The position numbers were made by a program, and so were the translations under genes. This document shows positions 25,011 to 34,584 of a DNA stretch of 64,000 nucleotides, piece after piece (position 1 is the first letter of the stretch; the number at the start of each line of letters is the position of its first letter). The stretch covers positions 22,485-86,484 of the forward strand of contig CAISEZ010000120.1 in assembly GCA_903884535.1 (NCBI GenBank), in the 5' to 3' direction. Source of the stretch: an uncultured Verrucomicrobia subdivision 3 bacterium. Lineage in GTDB: Bacteria; Verrucomicrobiota; Verrucomicrobiia; Limisphaerales; UBA11358. The notes under the pieces are model-generated. The model ran no database searches. It was not told the DNA's origin and saw only the letters and a program-made list of their open reading frames with translations.

Positions 25011-26069
25011 GTGGTCACGGATCAACTGGCGCTGGACTCGGCGCGGCGAATCAGTCCGCTGGAAATTTCAAATTGGGACGCGCTGGTCACCAGCCGCCCC
25101 GATTTTTCATTTTTCCACGGCGCGGCTTGGGCCAGGGTGCTGATGGAAACCTACGGTTTCATCCCGTTTTATCTGGCAACGGGACCGGCGGATGCCCCGG
25201 AATCCGTGTTGCCGTTGATGGAAGTGGACAGTTGGCTGACCGGTCGGCGCGGGGTGGCGCTGCCGTTCACCGACGAATGCGCGCCGCTGGCTGTCAGCCA
25301 AGTGGACAACGAAAAACTGTTTCAGCGCGCGGTGAAAATCGGCCGGGAGCGCGGCTGGAAATATATTGAATGCCGGGGCGGACGGAAGTTATTCGGCGAA
25401 GTTCCCGCCGCGCTTTCATTTTACGGCCACCACTTGGAACTGGCGACGGCCGAGGAAAAAATGTTTGGCCGGCTGGAAAGTTCCGTCCGCCGCGCGATCC
25501 GCAAATCGCAAAAAGACGGCGTGACCGTGGAGATTTCGCAGGCGCTGGAAGCGGTGCGGATTTTTTACCGGCTGCAGGGCGCCACGCGGAAACGGCACGG
25601 GCTGCCGCCGCAGCCGTTTGAGTTTTTTGTGAACATTCACCGGCATATTCTGTCGCAGAATCAGGGCATGATCGCCGTGGCCCGGCAGGGCGGCCAGGCC
25701 GTCGCTGCGTCGGTTTATTTTTTCCTGGGCGGCCGGGCGATTTACAAATACGGCGCGTCGGATCTGGCGCGGCAGGAGTTGCGGGCAAACAATTCGGTGA
25801 TGTGGGAAGCCATCCGGTGGCTGGCACAACGCGGAGCGACGCAGTTGCATTTTGGCAAAACCGCCCGCGCCAACGTCGGGTTGCGGCGGTTCAAACTCGC
25901 GTGGGGCACCACCGAGGAAACGCTCGAATACGTGAAGTATGATTTGCGGAAAAACAGTTTTGTCACGGACACGGACGCGGTCAGCGGCTGGCACAATGCG
26001 GTGTTCCGGGCGTTGCCCGAAAGTCTGGCGCGGACGGCGGGAAACCTGCTCTACAAACATTGGGCGTGA
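25011..26069 (+). CDS. FemAB-like acyltransferase (GNAT fold), exosortase-cluster type
   Basis: 352 residues from GTG 25011; the frame is open further upstream but runs through the preceding gene. Features: WDALVTSRPDFSFFHGAAWARVL at the N-terminus, VRRAIRKSQKDGVTVEI (basic helix), then a GNAT-like half with AASVYFFLGGRAIYKYGAS and LHFGKTARANVGLRRFK. FemAB proteins transfer amino acids from aminoacyl-tRNA to lipid-linked murein precursors; relatives are regular members of exosortase/polysaccharide clusters with unknown substrate. Here it lies between sugar-nucleotide genes and the Wzc-like gene. Aminoacyl or acyl decoration of the polysaccharide is inferred. Confidence 0.78.
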   Translation: MVTDQLALDSARRISPLEISNWDALVTSRPDFSFFHGAAWARVLMETYGFIPFYLATGPADAPESVLPLMEVDSWLTGRRGVALPFTDECAPLAVSQVDNEKLFQRAVKIGRERGWKYIECRGGRKLFGEVPAALSFYGHHLELATAEEKMFGRLESSVRRAIRKSQKDGVTVEISQALEAVRIFYRLQGATRKRHGLPPQPFEFFVNIHRHILSQNQGMIAVARQGGQAVAASVYFFLGGRAIYKYGASDLARQELRANNSVMWEAIRWLAQRGATQLHFGKTARANVGLRRFKLAWGTTEETLEYVKYDLRKNSFVTDTDAVSGWHNAVFRALPESLARTAGNLLYKHWA

Positions 26070-26105
26070 TTTTTCGCCGATTAACCAGTTTAATATAGAT
26101 TATAA

Positions 26106-28355
26106 ATGAATAACAGCCGACCCATCGAGCCGCCGCCGAGCATCAGCTTGGGCGACATTTATTTTGTGGTGTTCCGCCACAAGTGGAAAATCGTCATCAT
26201 GGCCCTGCTCGGCGTGATGGCGGCAGCGGGGTATTACCTGCTCAAGACCCCGCCTTACCAATCGGAGGCGAAGCTGTTTATCCGCTACATTTCGGACAGC
26301 CACTCGGCGAACCCGTCGGACATCAACACGCGGGTCACTTCCATGACCGAAGGTGAGAGCATCATGAATTCCGAAATGGAAATCCTGACCAGCTTCGACT
26401 TGGCGGCGCAGGTGGCCACCAACATCGGCCCGGAAAAAATTCTGGCGCAACTCGGGGGCGGCAACGATCCGATTGCGGCCGCTTCCGCCATTCACGGCAA
26501 TTTGAAGGTGGAAGTCTCCAAAGAAAGCAGCGTGGTCCACGTCACCTTCCACCACCCCGACCCGACGGTGGTGCGGCCGGTGCTGGCGGAAATCATCGCC
26601 GAATACCGCGACAAGCATCTACAGGTGCATCGGGCCATCGGTCTTTCGGATGACTCGCTTACGGAAGAAACCACCCAACTCCGCATGCAGATCGCGCAGA
26701 CCGAGGACGAGCTGCGCATGGCCAAGACCAACGCGGGCATCATCTCCATAGAGGATTCGGAAAAATCGTATTCGGAAGAAATCACGCGGATTCGCCGGGA
26801 TCTGTTTCAGGCGGAAACCGATTTGGCCGAGCATCAGGCCGGCTTGAATGAACTGGCCGGTAGAACAACCGCCAAAGCCGCAACCAACGCCACTTCGTCC
26901 GCCGCCAATATCCCCGCCGATGATTTGGCGAAATATAAAACCGTTTGCACTCAGCTTGCCTATCTTCAAAAGAGCGAAGATAATTATTTGTTTCAACAAG
27001 GCTACACCGAGGGAAACATACTCGTCAAAGAGACGCGGGAGAAGAAAGCCGAGGCGACAAAAACCAAGTTGCAACTGGAAGAAAAATTTCCGGCCCTGCT
27101 GGATTTGGATATTGCCTTGCCCGGGACAACGGCGGTAGGCACCACGGACGGCACGGATACCCGGCTGTCGGCCTCGCTGCCGGTGCGGATCAAATCCCTG
27201 CGCCAGCAGCTCGCGCAAATCCAAGCGGACGCGGCCAAGCTGGACACCGCCGAGGCCAAGATCGCCGACCTTACTCGCAAGAAACAACTTCAGGAAAGTA
27301 ATTACAAATACTACGCCGCCAGCCTGGAGCAGGCGCGCATTGACGAGGCGCTCGGGCCGGGGCGGGTTTCCAACATCAGCGAAATTCAGACGCCGTCACC
27401 GGCGTTTAAAGACTTTGGCAAGTTTTACAAAGCGATTTTCCTGCTGCTGGCGGGCGGGCTGGGCCTCGGCCTCGGCTGGGCGTTTCTGATTGAACTGGTG
27501 CTCGACCGCTCTCTCAAGCGGCCGGTGGATATCCAGACGAAATTGCACATCCCGTTCTTTTTATCCATTCCCGACTTGAACCAAAGCAGCCGCACCCGGC
27601 TGGCCGCGCCCAAGCGCGCGCAGCTCGCCTATAACGGCAAGGCCAAAACTGAGGCCGGTGGTGCGCCGGCACCGGTCAACGGCTCAGTCGAATTGACATC
27701 GTCGGAAGTCAACCGGCGGTTGCAGTCGCACTACGACGCGTTGCGCGACCGGCTGGTGGTTTATTTTGAATCCATCAACCTCACGCGCAAACCCAAGCTC
27801 GTGGCGGTGACGAGCACTCACGAAGGCGCGGGCGTCAGCACCATTGCTGCCGGTCTGGCCGCCTCGCTTTCTGAAACGGGCGACGGGCGGGTGTTGCTCG
27901 TGGACATGAACCTCGAACATGGCGCGGCGCAGCAGTTTTTTGACGGCCGGCCCAGCCTGCAAATTGACGATGCGCTGCAAAGCGAAAAACGCGACAGCGC
28001 CATGGTTCAGGAAAATTTGTATGTCGTCTCAGAGGGATCCAACACCGAACGGCTGCCCCGCGCGCTGCCCAAACGTTTCGCCTCGCTCATCCCGAAACTC
28101 AAGGCGAGCGACTACGATTACATCATCTTCGACATGCCGCCCGTTACGCCGACCAGTGTGACCACCCGGCTTGCCGGCTACATGGACACCGTGATGCTCG
28201 TGGTCGAATCCGAACAGACCGACCAATCGGTGGCCCTCCAGGCTAATGCTCTGCTCGCGCAGTCCAATGCCAACGTCACCGCCGTGCTGAACAAGACGCG
28301 CCAATACATTCCGGCCCGTCTGCACAAGGATATTCTCGGCGGCGAACAGTTCTAA
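26106..28355 (+). CDS. Wzc-like polysaccharide copolymerase with degenerate P-loop
   Basis: 749 residues. A Wzz domain opens with a first membrane helix at about 33-50, a long periplasmic coiled-coil region up to about 430 (with a GNVR-like ATRKKQLQESNYKYYAASLEQARIDEA segment), and a second helix at about 440-462. The C-terminal cytoplasmic part is a BY-kinase/MinD-like domain, but its Walker A reads STHEGAGVST at 570-579, with Val577 where the ATP-binding Lys should be; the A' motif is VLLVDMNLEHG and the B motif is IIFDMPP. There is no C-terminal tyrosine cluster. It probably sets chain length and polymerisation without being a kinase. Confidence 0.83.
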   Translation: MNNSRPIEPPPSISLGDIYFVVFRHKWKIVIMALLGVMAAAGYYLLKTPPYQSEAKLFIRYISDSHSANPSDINTRVTSMTEGESIMNSEMEILTSFDLAAQVATNIGPEKILAQLGGGNDPIAAASAIHGNLKVEVSKESSVVHVTFHHPDPTVVRPVLAEIIAEYRDKHLQVHRAIGLSDDSLTEETTQLRMQIAQTEDELRMAKTNAGIISIEDSEKSYSEEITRIRRDLFQAETDLAEHQAGLNELAGRTTAKAATNATSSAANIPADDLAKYKTVCTQLAYLQKSEDNYLFQQGYTEGNILVKETREKKAEATKTKLQLEEKFPALLDLDIALPGTTAVGTTDGTDTRLSASLPVRIKSLRQQLAQIQADAAKLDTAEAKIADLTRKKQLQESNYKYYAASLEQARIDEALGPGRVSNISEIQTPSPAFKDFGKFYKAIFLLLAGGLGLGLGWAFLIELVLDRSLKRPVDIQTKLHIPFFLSIPDLNQSSRTRLAAPKRAQLAYNGKAKTEAGGAPAPVNGSVELTSSEVNRRLQSHYDALRDRLVVYFESINLTRKPKLVAVTSTHEGAGVSTIAAGLAASLSETGDGRVLLVDMNLEHGAAQQFFDGRPSLQIDDALQSEKRDSAMVQENLYVVSEGSNTERLPRALPKRFASLIPKLKASDYDYIIFDMPPVTPTSVTTRLAGYMDTVMLVVESEQTDQSVALQANALLAQSNANVTAVLNKTRQYIPARLHKDILGGEQF

Positions 28356-28371
28356 TTTTCCTTTTTTCTGC

Positions 28372-28402
28372 CCGACGCGTGACGGCTTCCGTCACGCGTC
28401 GG
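28372..28402 (+). promoter_or_regulatory. Very stable hairpin before the fusion gene
   Basis: CCGACGCGTGACGG (28372-28385), loop of three, CCGTCACGCGTCGG (28389-28402): a perfect 14-bp stem, ending 14 bases before the ATG at 28417. It is preceded, not followed, by a T-run, so it is no terminator on the + strand. It could be an mRNA processing or stability element, or affect translation of the next gene. Confidence 0.5.
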
Positions 28403-28416
28403 CATATCCGATTACG

Positions 28417-30591
28417 ATGCTCACCAACCGAATTTATTACCGGATCAAGCCGTATCTGCCGTGGCGATTGCGGATGGGGGTGCGGCGGATGCTGGCGCAC
28501 CGGCAACGCCGGCAGCACGCGCTGACCTGGCCGATCAATCCCGCTGCCGGCAAGCCGCCGGCGGGTTGGCCGGGCTGGCCGGACGGGAAAAAATTCGCAC
28601 TGGTCCTCACGCATGATGTCGAAGGCGCCGTCGGGTTGGCCAAATGCCGCCAACTCATGCAGCTCGAGCAGTCGCTCGGGTTTCGTTCCTCATTCAATTT
28701 TATTCCCGAAGGCGATTACCAGGTTTCGCCAGAACTGCGCGCGGAATTGCGCCAGAATGGTTTTGAAGTCGGCGTTCACGATCTGCGGCACGACGGCAAA
28801 CTTTATTGGCGGCGCGATGAATTCCCGGAAAATGCCCGCAGCATTAATGGCTATTTGAAAGAGTGGGACGCGCGCGGTTTCCGGTCCGGCTTCATGCTGC
28901 ACAACCGCGAATGCCTGCACGAGCTGGACATCGAATATGACGCCTCGACGTTTGACACCGATCCGTTCGAACCGCAGCCGGAAGGCGTCCAGACCATTTT
29001 CCCGTTCTGGGTGACGCGCCCGAACGGCGGCGGCTACGTCGAGCTGCCCTACACGCTGCCGCAGGATTCCACGATGTTTCTGGTGCTCCAGGAAACCTCG
29101 TCGGACATCTGGAAGAAAAAACTGGACTGGATTGTCGAGCGCGGCGGCATGGCGCTGGTGAACATCCATCCGGACTATGTGAATTTTGGCAACACGAAAC
29201 GGCAGGCCTCGGAATATCCATCCGCTTGGTATCAGGAATTTCTCCAGCATGTCGCCAAGCATTACGGCCAGGATTACTGGCAGGCCCTCCCACGCGAAGT
29301 GGCCGGTTGGTATCGGGAAACGTGCCTGACACCCGCGCAAAAAACCTCCCGCCAGCGGGTGGTCACGCCCGTTCTGCCAGCCGCGGCGGCGCCGCTAAAA
29401 CAGACCAGCGCGGCGGTGGTTTTGTATTCTTACTACGCCACCGACCCGCGGCCGCGACGCGAGGCCGAAGCCTTGCACCGCGCCGGCATGGCCGTGGACG
29501 TGCTGTGTCTCCGGCCGAATTCCAAAACACCGTGGCATCAAATCATCAATGGTATCAATGTGTTTCACATGCCGCTGCGCCGTCGCCGGGCCGGCAAGCT
29601 CGTTTACATGGCGCAGTATGGATGGTTTTTGACGTGTTCATTTTTGTGCGTGTCCCGGATGAATTTCAAGAAACGTTACGACCTCATCCACGTCCACAAC
29701 ATGCCGGATTTTCTCGTGTTCAGCGCGCTGCTGCCCAAGCTAGATGGCGCGAAAATCATCCTCGATTTGCACGATCCGATGCCGGAATTGTTTCGCAGCA
29801 TCTACGGCCTGCCGGAGGAACATTTCGTCGTCCGCTGGCTGAAAAAAATGGAGAAGCGCAGCATCGCCTTCGCGCATCTGGTGCTGACGCCGAACCGCGC
29901 GTTCAAGGAGCTGTTCACGTCCCGCAGTTGCGCGGCGGAAAAAATCCAGACGGTGATGAATTCGCCGGATACGGCCATCTTCAATCCCGACTTGAATCCA
30001 CCTTCGGTCAACGGCATCAGCCCAGTCAGGCCGTTCATTCTCATGTATCACGGTCTGCTCGTGGAACGGCACGGTTTGGATCTGGCCATCCGCGCGGTCG
30101 CGGAATTGCGCGCGGAAATTCCCGGCATCCAACTGCACATGTATGGCGAGCCGACCGATTACCTTGCCAAGATCCAAGCACTGGTTGAGGAACTCAACCT
30201 GACCGGCATCGTCCAGTCGCATGGATTCAAACCACTGGCCGAAATCGCCGAAGACATTTCCCAAATTGACCTCGGGGTGATTCCCAACCGTTCCAGTTCG
30301 TTCACCCAGATTAATTTCCCCACCCGCATCTTTGAATATCTTGCGATGCACAAGCCGGTCATCGTGCCGAACACGAAAGGCATTCAGGATTATTTTGAAC
30401 CGGACGAGATCCTGTTTTTTGAAGCCGGCAATGCCGCGGATCTGGCCGCCCAAATCCGGTGGGCCTTTCAGCATCCGGCCGAATTGGAGCAACGCCTCGC
30501 CAAAGGTCGCGCCGTTTATGCCGCGCACAACTGGCCGGTGGAAGAAAAACGATTCGTGCAGCTCGTCGCGGATTTGATCGGCAAAAAATAA
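28417..30591 (+). CDS. Fusion of polysaccharide-deacetylase-like domain and GT4 glycosyltransferase
   Basis: 724 residues. Residues about 55-305 are a NodB-like fold: ALVLTHDVEG (His66-Asp67) and VGVHDLRHDGKL, with the His-x3-His metal motif, and an IHPDYVNF segment near the end. A Pro/Ala linker follows, and from about 325 a GT4 glycosyltransferase (AVVLYSYYATDPRPRREAEALHRAGM; YDLIHVHNMPDFLVFSALL; LDLHDPMPELF; FPTRIFEYLAMHKPVIVP). The two activities, de-N-acetylation and sugar transfer, would be carried by one cytoplasmic polypeptide, as there is no signal peptide. Separate genes for such enzymes are usual; the fusion is uncommon to my knowledge. No frameshift marks the joint. Confidence 0.82.
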   Translation: MLTNRIYYRIKPYLPWRLRMGVRRMLAHRQRRQHALTWPINPAAGKPPAGWPGWPDGKKFALVLTHDVEGAVGLAKCRQLMQLEQSLGFRSSFNFIPEGDYQVSPELRAELRQNGFEVGVHDLRHDGKLYWRRDEFPENARSINGYLKEWDARGFRSGFMLHNRECLHELDIEYDASTFDTDPFEPQPEGVQTIFPFWVTRPNGGGYVELPYTLPQDSTMFLVLQETSSDIWKKKLDWIVERGGMALVNIHPDYVNFGNTKRQASEYPSAWYQEFLQHVAKHYGQDYWQALPREVAGWYRETCLTPAQKTSRQRVVTPVLPAAAAPLKQTSAAVVLYSYYATDPRPRREAEALHRAGMAVDVLCLRPNSKTPWHQIINGINVFHMPLRRRRAGKLVYMAQYGWFLTCSFLCVSRMNFKKRYDLIHVHNMPDFLVFSALLPKLDGAKIILDLHDPMPELFRSIYGLPEEHFVVRWLKKMEKRSIAFAHLVLTPNRAFKELFTSRSCAAEKIQTVMNSPDTAIFNPDLNPPSVNGISPVRPFILMYHGLLVERHGLDLAIRAVAELRAEIPGIQLHMYGEPTDYLAKIQALVEELNLTGIVQSHGFKPLAEIAEDISQIDLGVIPNRSSSFTQINFPTRIFEYLAMHKPVIVPNTKGIQDYFEPDEILFFEAGNAADLAAQIRWAFQHPAELEQRLAKGRAVYAAHNWPVEEKRFVQLVADLIGKK

Positions 30592-30636
30592 CCGCGCCAT
30601 TCCTGATGACATTGATCAAGTCACCGCCAGCGTTGT

Positions 30637-32106
30637 ATGCTGTTTAACTCACTGCATTACCTGATTTTTCTGCCCATCGTGGTGGCTTTATACTACGCGC
30701 TTCCGCACCGGTGGCGCTGGCTGCTGCTGTTGGTGGCCAGCTATTATTTTTACATGTGCTGGAAGGCTGAGTATGCCGTGCTGCTGGTCATCTCCACCGC
30801 CGCCGCTTATTTTGCCGGACTAGGCATCAGCCGGACCGAAGACGTTCGCCGAAAAAAAATTCTACTCTGGAGCTGCCTCTGCATCCTGTTGGGAATACTC
30901 TTCACTTTCAAGTATTTCAATTTCGTGAACACCAATCTGGTGAGCGTTCTTGCCGACTTAAAAATTCCCCTGGCGATTCCCCATTTGGACTTGCTGCTGC
31001 CCATCGGCATTTCGTTTTATACCTTTCAAAAAATCAGCTACGTGGTGGATGTCTATTATGGCCGGGTCAAGGCGGAAAAGCACTTTGGTATTTTCGCCGT
31101 GTATTCTTGTTTCTTTCCGCAACTGGTCGCCGGTCCGATTGAACGCGCCCAGCATCTGCTGCATCAATTTTACGAAGAACACGAGTTTTCGTATGAGCGG
31201 GCGACTTCGGGTTTGATGCTGATTCTCTGGGGGTTTTTCAAGAAAGTCGTCGTCGCCGACCGCGTGGCGATTTTAGTCAAGGCTGTCTATGGCGATCCGC
31301 ACAGCTATTCCGGTCTGCCGCTGTTGGTGGCGACCGGATTTTTTGCCTTTCAAATCTACTGCGATTTCTCCGGCTACACCGACATCGCCATCGGCTCGGC
31401 CCGGCTGATCGGCTTTGACCTGATGGCCAACTTCCGCCAACCCTACTTCTCCAAGTCTATTCCTGAATTCTGGCGGCGCTGGCATATCTCGCTTTCCACC
31501 TGGTTCAAAGACTATTTATACATTCCGCTCGGCGGCAACCGCGTGGTGAAGTGGCGCTGGTATTACAACCTGTTCATCACCTTTTTTATCAGCGGCCTGT
31601 GGCATGGGGCCAACTGGACCTTCGCGGCGTGGGGCACGCTCCACGGTTGCTACATGGTGCTGGACTCCATCTTCGGCCCGGGCCGGGACTGGTTCCGGTC
31701 AAAGCTGAATAGCAAAGTTGCTCAAATTACTTTTGACGGGGTAAACATGGCGCTGACCTTCGGGCTGGTGGCCATCGCGTGGATACCTTTCCGGGCGAAT
31801 AATTTTGGCGATGCCTGGTATGTTTTCACCCACCTGTTTTCCGGCATGGGCAATTGGCTGAACCTCGGCGCAGTCGCCATTCAGTTCCGGGGCATGGGCT
31901 TGAATTCAACCGAATTAATCTACTGCGCCGCCGGCGTGGCCACGGTGATAGCTTACGATATTATAGATAGCCACCGGAATGTCTGGGAACTACTCAAGTC
32001 CGGTCCGCGTCCCGTGCGCTGGGCGGTGAGTTATGCCCTTTTGATTCTGGTATTGTTCTTTGGTCCCTACAACCAGGCGCAGAACTTCATTTATTTTCAA
32101 TTTTAG
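30637..32106 (+). CDS. MBOAT-family O-acyltransferase (AlgI-like)
   Basis: 489 residues with about 11 membrane helices. Family signs: YYALPHRWRWLLLLVASYYFYMCWK at the N-terminus, CFFPQLVAGPIERA, FWRRWHISLSTWFKDYLYIPLGGNR, and FISGLWHGANWTF with the catalytic His. AlgI-like enzymes pass acetyl groups across the inner membrane for O-acetylation of exported polysaccharide. The next gene encodes an SGNH-type partner, the usual arrangement for completing the transfer in the periplasm. Confidence 0.92.
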   Translation: MLFNSLHYLIFLPIVVALYYALPHRWRWLLLLVASYYFYMCWKAEYAVLLVISTAAAYFAGLGISRTEDVRRKKILLWSCLCILLGILFTFKYFNFVNTNLVSVLADLKIPLAIPHLDLLLPIGISFYTFQKISYVVDVYYGRVKAEKHFGIFAVYSCFFPQLVAGPIERAQHLLHQFYEEHEFSYERATSGLMLILWGFFKKVVVADRVAILVKAVYGDPHSYSGLPLLVATGFFAFQIYCDFSGYTDIAIGSARLIGFDLMANFRQPYFSKSIPEFWRRWHISLSTWFKDYLYIPLGGNRVVKWRWYYNLFITFFISGLWHGANWTFAAWGTLHGCYMVLDSIFGPGRDWFRSKLNSKVAQITFDGVNMALTFGLVAIAWIPFRANNFGDAWYVFTHLFSGMGNWLNLGAVAIQFRGMGLNSTELIYCAAGVATVIAYDIIDSHRNVWELLKSGPRPVRWAVSYALLILVLFFGPYNQAQNFIYFQF

Positions 32107-32110
32107 TTGC

Positions 32111-33082
32111 ATGGAATTTAAACGCTTTTTCAAACGGGGACTGCTGTTCACCGCGCCATTGTGGTTGTGGGTGCTGGCGATTGGCGTGATTGATCCGTTT
32201 GATTATTTTGATGTTTCCCACACGTTCACCGAAACGGCCAAGATTGAAAACGCGGCTTCATTGAACAGTTTGATTTTTAACATGCTCAAGGAAGTTCACC
32301 ATCCGTGTGAAAATCTGATCATCGGTGATTCCCGCGCCGAGTCGCTGCCGCTGGAACGAATCGACCAGGACTCTGGTCAACATTACTTCCGGCTGTCGGC
32401 CAATGCGCTCAAGCTGAATGAAAGCATTGATCTCTTCTATTTTGCCAACCGCGAACTGCCGGTGAAGCGCGCCGTGTTCACCCTCAATTTCAACGAATAC
32501 AACGAGTATGCCTATGCCGACCGGGTGACCAGTGTGGAATCCATGATCCACAACCCGCTCATCTACCTGTTTGACCGGAGTGTTGCCCAGGCGGCCTACT
32601 ACGTCGCCAAGTCCTCACTGACTCACCAGAAATCTTTTAGTTCCGTGCCGCCCATGGGCCAGGACGATTTTTGGAACTACATCGTGGCGGTGCGCGGCCG
32701 GGAACATTATGAACGCTTCCGGCATCCGGATGGACTGCATCAGCGCCTACAGGAAATGGCCGGGTTCGCCAAAACCAACGGCATCGAAATTACTTTTATC
32801 ATCGTGCCGCACCACGAGGAATTTCAGCGGCGCGTCCGGGAGTTCGGATTGAACGATGAATACCTCCGGTTCAAACGGGAAATGAGCCAGCTCGGCGTCC
32901 GGGTCATTGACTACGATTATGTGAATGACATCACGACCGTGAAAGCCAATTTCCGGGATCCGTTGCACTACAATGAAGCCATCGGCAATTTGATCGCCGA
33001 CGAGGTCTTTCGCGGTCCGCTGGTCAAAGGCAAGCTACTCGATGCCACCTGGGCCGACCAATGCGCGCAGTTCCAGTTCTAG
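32111..33082 (+). CDS. SGNH-hydrolase-like polysaccharide O-acetylation partner
   Basis: 323 residues from ATG 32111, four bases after the MBOAT stop. One N-terminal membrane anchor (LLFTAPLWLWVLAIGVI) precedes a domain with IIGDSRAES (nucleophile Ser at about 74) and, near the C-terminus, DPLHYNEAIGN, a Asp-x-x-His catalytic pair. This is the layout of DltD/AlgJ/AlgX-type acetyltransferases that move acetyl groups from the MBOAT protein to the polymer in the periplasm. Confidence 0.75.
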   Translation: MEFKRFFKRGLLFTAPLWLWVLAIGVIDPFDYFDVSHTFTETAKIENAASLNSLIFNMLKEVHHPCENLIIGDSRAESLPLERIDQDSGQHYFRLSANALKLNESIDLFYFANRELPVKRAVFTLNFNEYNEYAYADRVTSVESMIHNPLIYLFDRSVAQAAYYVAKSSLTHQKSFSSVPPMGQDDFWNYIVAVRGREHYERFRHPDGLHQRLQEMAGFAKTNGIEITFIIVPHHEEFQRRVREFGLNDEYLRFKREMSQLGVRVIDYDYVNDITTVKANFRDPLHYNEAIGNLIADEVFRGPLVKGKLLDATWADQCAQFQF

Positions 33083-33097
33083 TCCACGACTAATCAA

Positions 33098-34486
33098 ATG
33101 CCTCCGATTGTCGCAACTGTAGTCTATTTGACGGGCGTCGCCTGGCTGTTCCGCCGGGATTTTCGCCAGCACGCGAACGTGACCGCCGCCCTGTGGCTCC
33201 CGTTTTTCTGGGTGGTCATCAGCGGCTCGCGGTTTGTTTCCGAATGGCTGGCGATCTTTGGCCTCAACTTCGGCGGCGGGGCAGTCGAAGAAGGCAGTCC
33301 GATTGACGCCATCATTTTTTTCATTCTCATCGGCGTTGGGTTACAGGTGCTTTATAAACGGCGGGTGAGTCTTCAAACCTTCGTGCAGCACAACCGCTGG
33401 GTCACGCTCTATCTCTGTTACTGCCTGCTGGCCATCGTCTGGTCCGACTTCCCGTTTGTCGCCTTCAAACGCTGGATCAAACTTTTTGGCCAGCCGGTCA
33501 TGGTGTTGATCCTCCTCACGGAACCCGACCCGCTGGAAGCCCTGGCGCGGCTGATGAAACGGGTCGCCTATGTGATCGCTCCGGTCTCCATTCTGTTCAT
33601 CAAATACTATCCGGATTTGGGCCGCGGATTTGATCCCTGGTCCGGCACGCCGCACAACACCGGCATTACCACGGATAAAAATGCGCTGGGTTACGATTGC
33701 CTGGTGCTGGGATTTTTCTTTTTCTGGTATTTGCTGAAAACCCTGCAATGGGAAAAAAACAAGTCCCGCCGCCAGGAACTGATTTTTTGCGCGGTGTTTC
33801 TTTTCTTGATCGGCTGGCTGATGCGGATGGCGCAAAGCTCCACCTCCCTGGTTTCGCTGCTCATTGCCATCACCACGGTTTTGTTCCTCGGCTTTCGTTT
33901 CGTGAATAAAAAATATATCGGTGCCTATCTGGTGGTGGGTGCCGTCATTTTTATTTTTGGCGAAAGCGTGTTCGGTATTTTTAGTTATCTCATCCAGAGC
34001 CTGGGCAAAGACCCGACGCTGACCGGCCGGACGGAAGTCTGGCAGGCGCTGTTGAAAATGAACGTCAATCCGATCCTCGGCACCGGTTTTGAAAGTTTCT
34101 GGCTGGGTGACCGGCGGGAACAACTGGCGCGAATGTTCTGGTGGCAGCCGAACGAGGCGCACAACGGCTACTTGGAAACGTATTTGAATCTGGGGCTGGT
34201 GGGGTTGTTCGTCACCGGTGGAATGTTGCTGGCCACTTATTTCAAAGCGCGTCGCGAACTGTTTAATAATTTTGACTTTGGCCGGTTCCGGCTGGGCTAT
34301 CTGGCGGCATTCATAATTTACAATTGCACCGAGGCGGCTTTCCGGACGCACATCGTCACGTTCTTCTTGTTTTTCGTCATCGCCATTGATTATCCGCGGG
34401 CGGAATCAAATCCCGCTAAACCATTTTCCAAAACGGCCGATTTCGATGCAGCCGACGATTTGGCTTCGGCCACCGCCAAGCAATGA
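33098..34486 (+). CDS. O-antigen ligase/polymerase (Wzy/WaaL-like) membrane protein
   Basis: 462 residues with about 11-12 membrane segments and a large periplasmic loop late in the sequence (GRTEVWQALLKMNVNPILGTGFESFW...NEAHNGYLETYLNLGLVG), which is the O-antigen_lig/Wzy_C signature: GRxxxW, GxGF and AHNxYLE. Such proteins polymerise undecaprenyl-linked repeat units or ligate glycan to an acceptor in the periplasm. With the Wzc-like copolymerase two genes upstream, polymerase is the likelier role. Confidence 0.87.
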   Translation: MPPIVATVVYLTGVAWLFRRDFRQHANVTAALWLPFFWVVISGSRFVSEWLAIFGLNFGGGAVEEGSPIDAIIFFILIGVGLQVLYKRRVSLQTFVQHNRWVTLYLCYCLLAIVWSDFPFVAFKRWIKLFGQPVMVLILLTEPDPLEALARLMKRVAYVIAPVSILFIKYYPDLGRGFDPWSGTPHNTGITTDKNALGYDCLVLGFFFFWYLLKTLQWEKNKSRRQELIFCAVFLFLIGWLMRMAQSSTSLVSLLIAITTVLFLGFRFVNKKYIGAYLVVGAVIFIFGESVFGIFSYLIQSLGKDPTLTGRTEVWQALLKMNVNPILGTGFESFWLGDRREQLARMFWWQPNEAHNGYLETYLNLGLVGLFVTGGMLLATYFKARRELFNNFDFGRFRLGYLAAFIIYNCTEAAFRTHIVTFFLFFVIAIDYPRAESNPAKPFSKTADFDAADDLASATAKQ

Positions 34487-34584
34487 CCTCAACCAGCTGG
34501 CGGGCATCATTGGGCGAAAACCGACCATCGTTGTCTCAATTCTGGTTTGGCGCGGGTTGCCTTGGCTGGAGCGGCGGCATCAGC

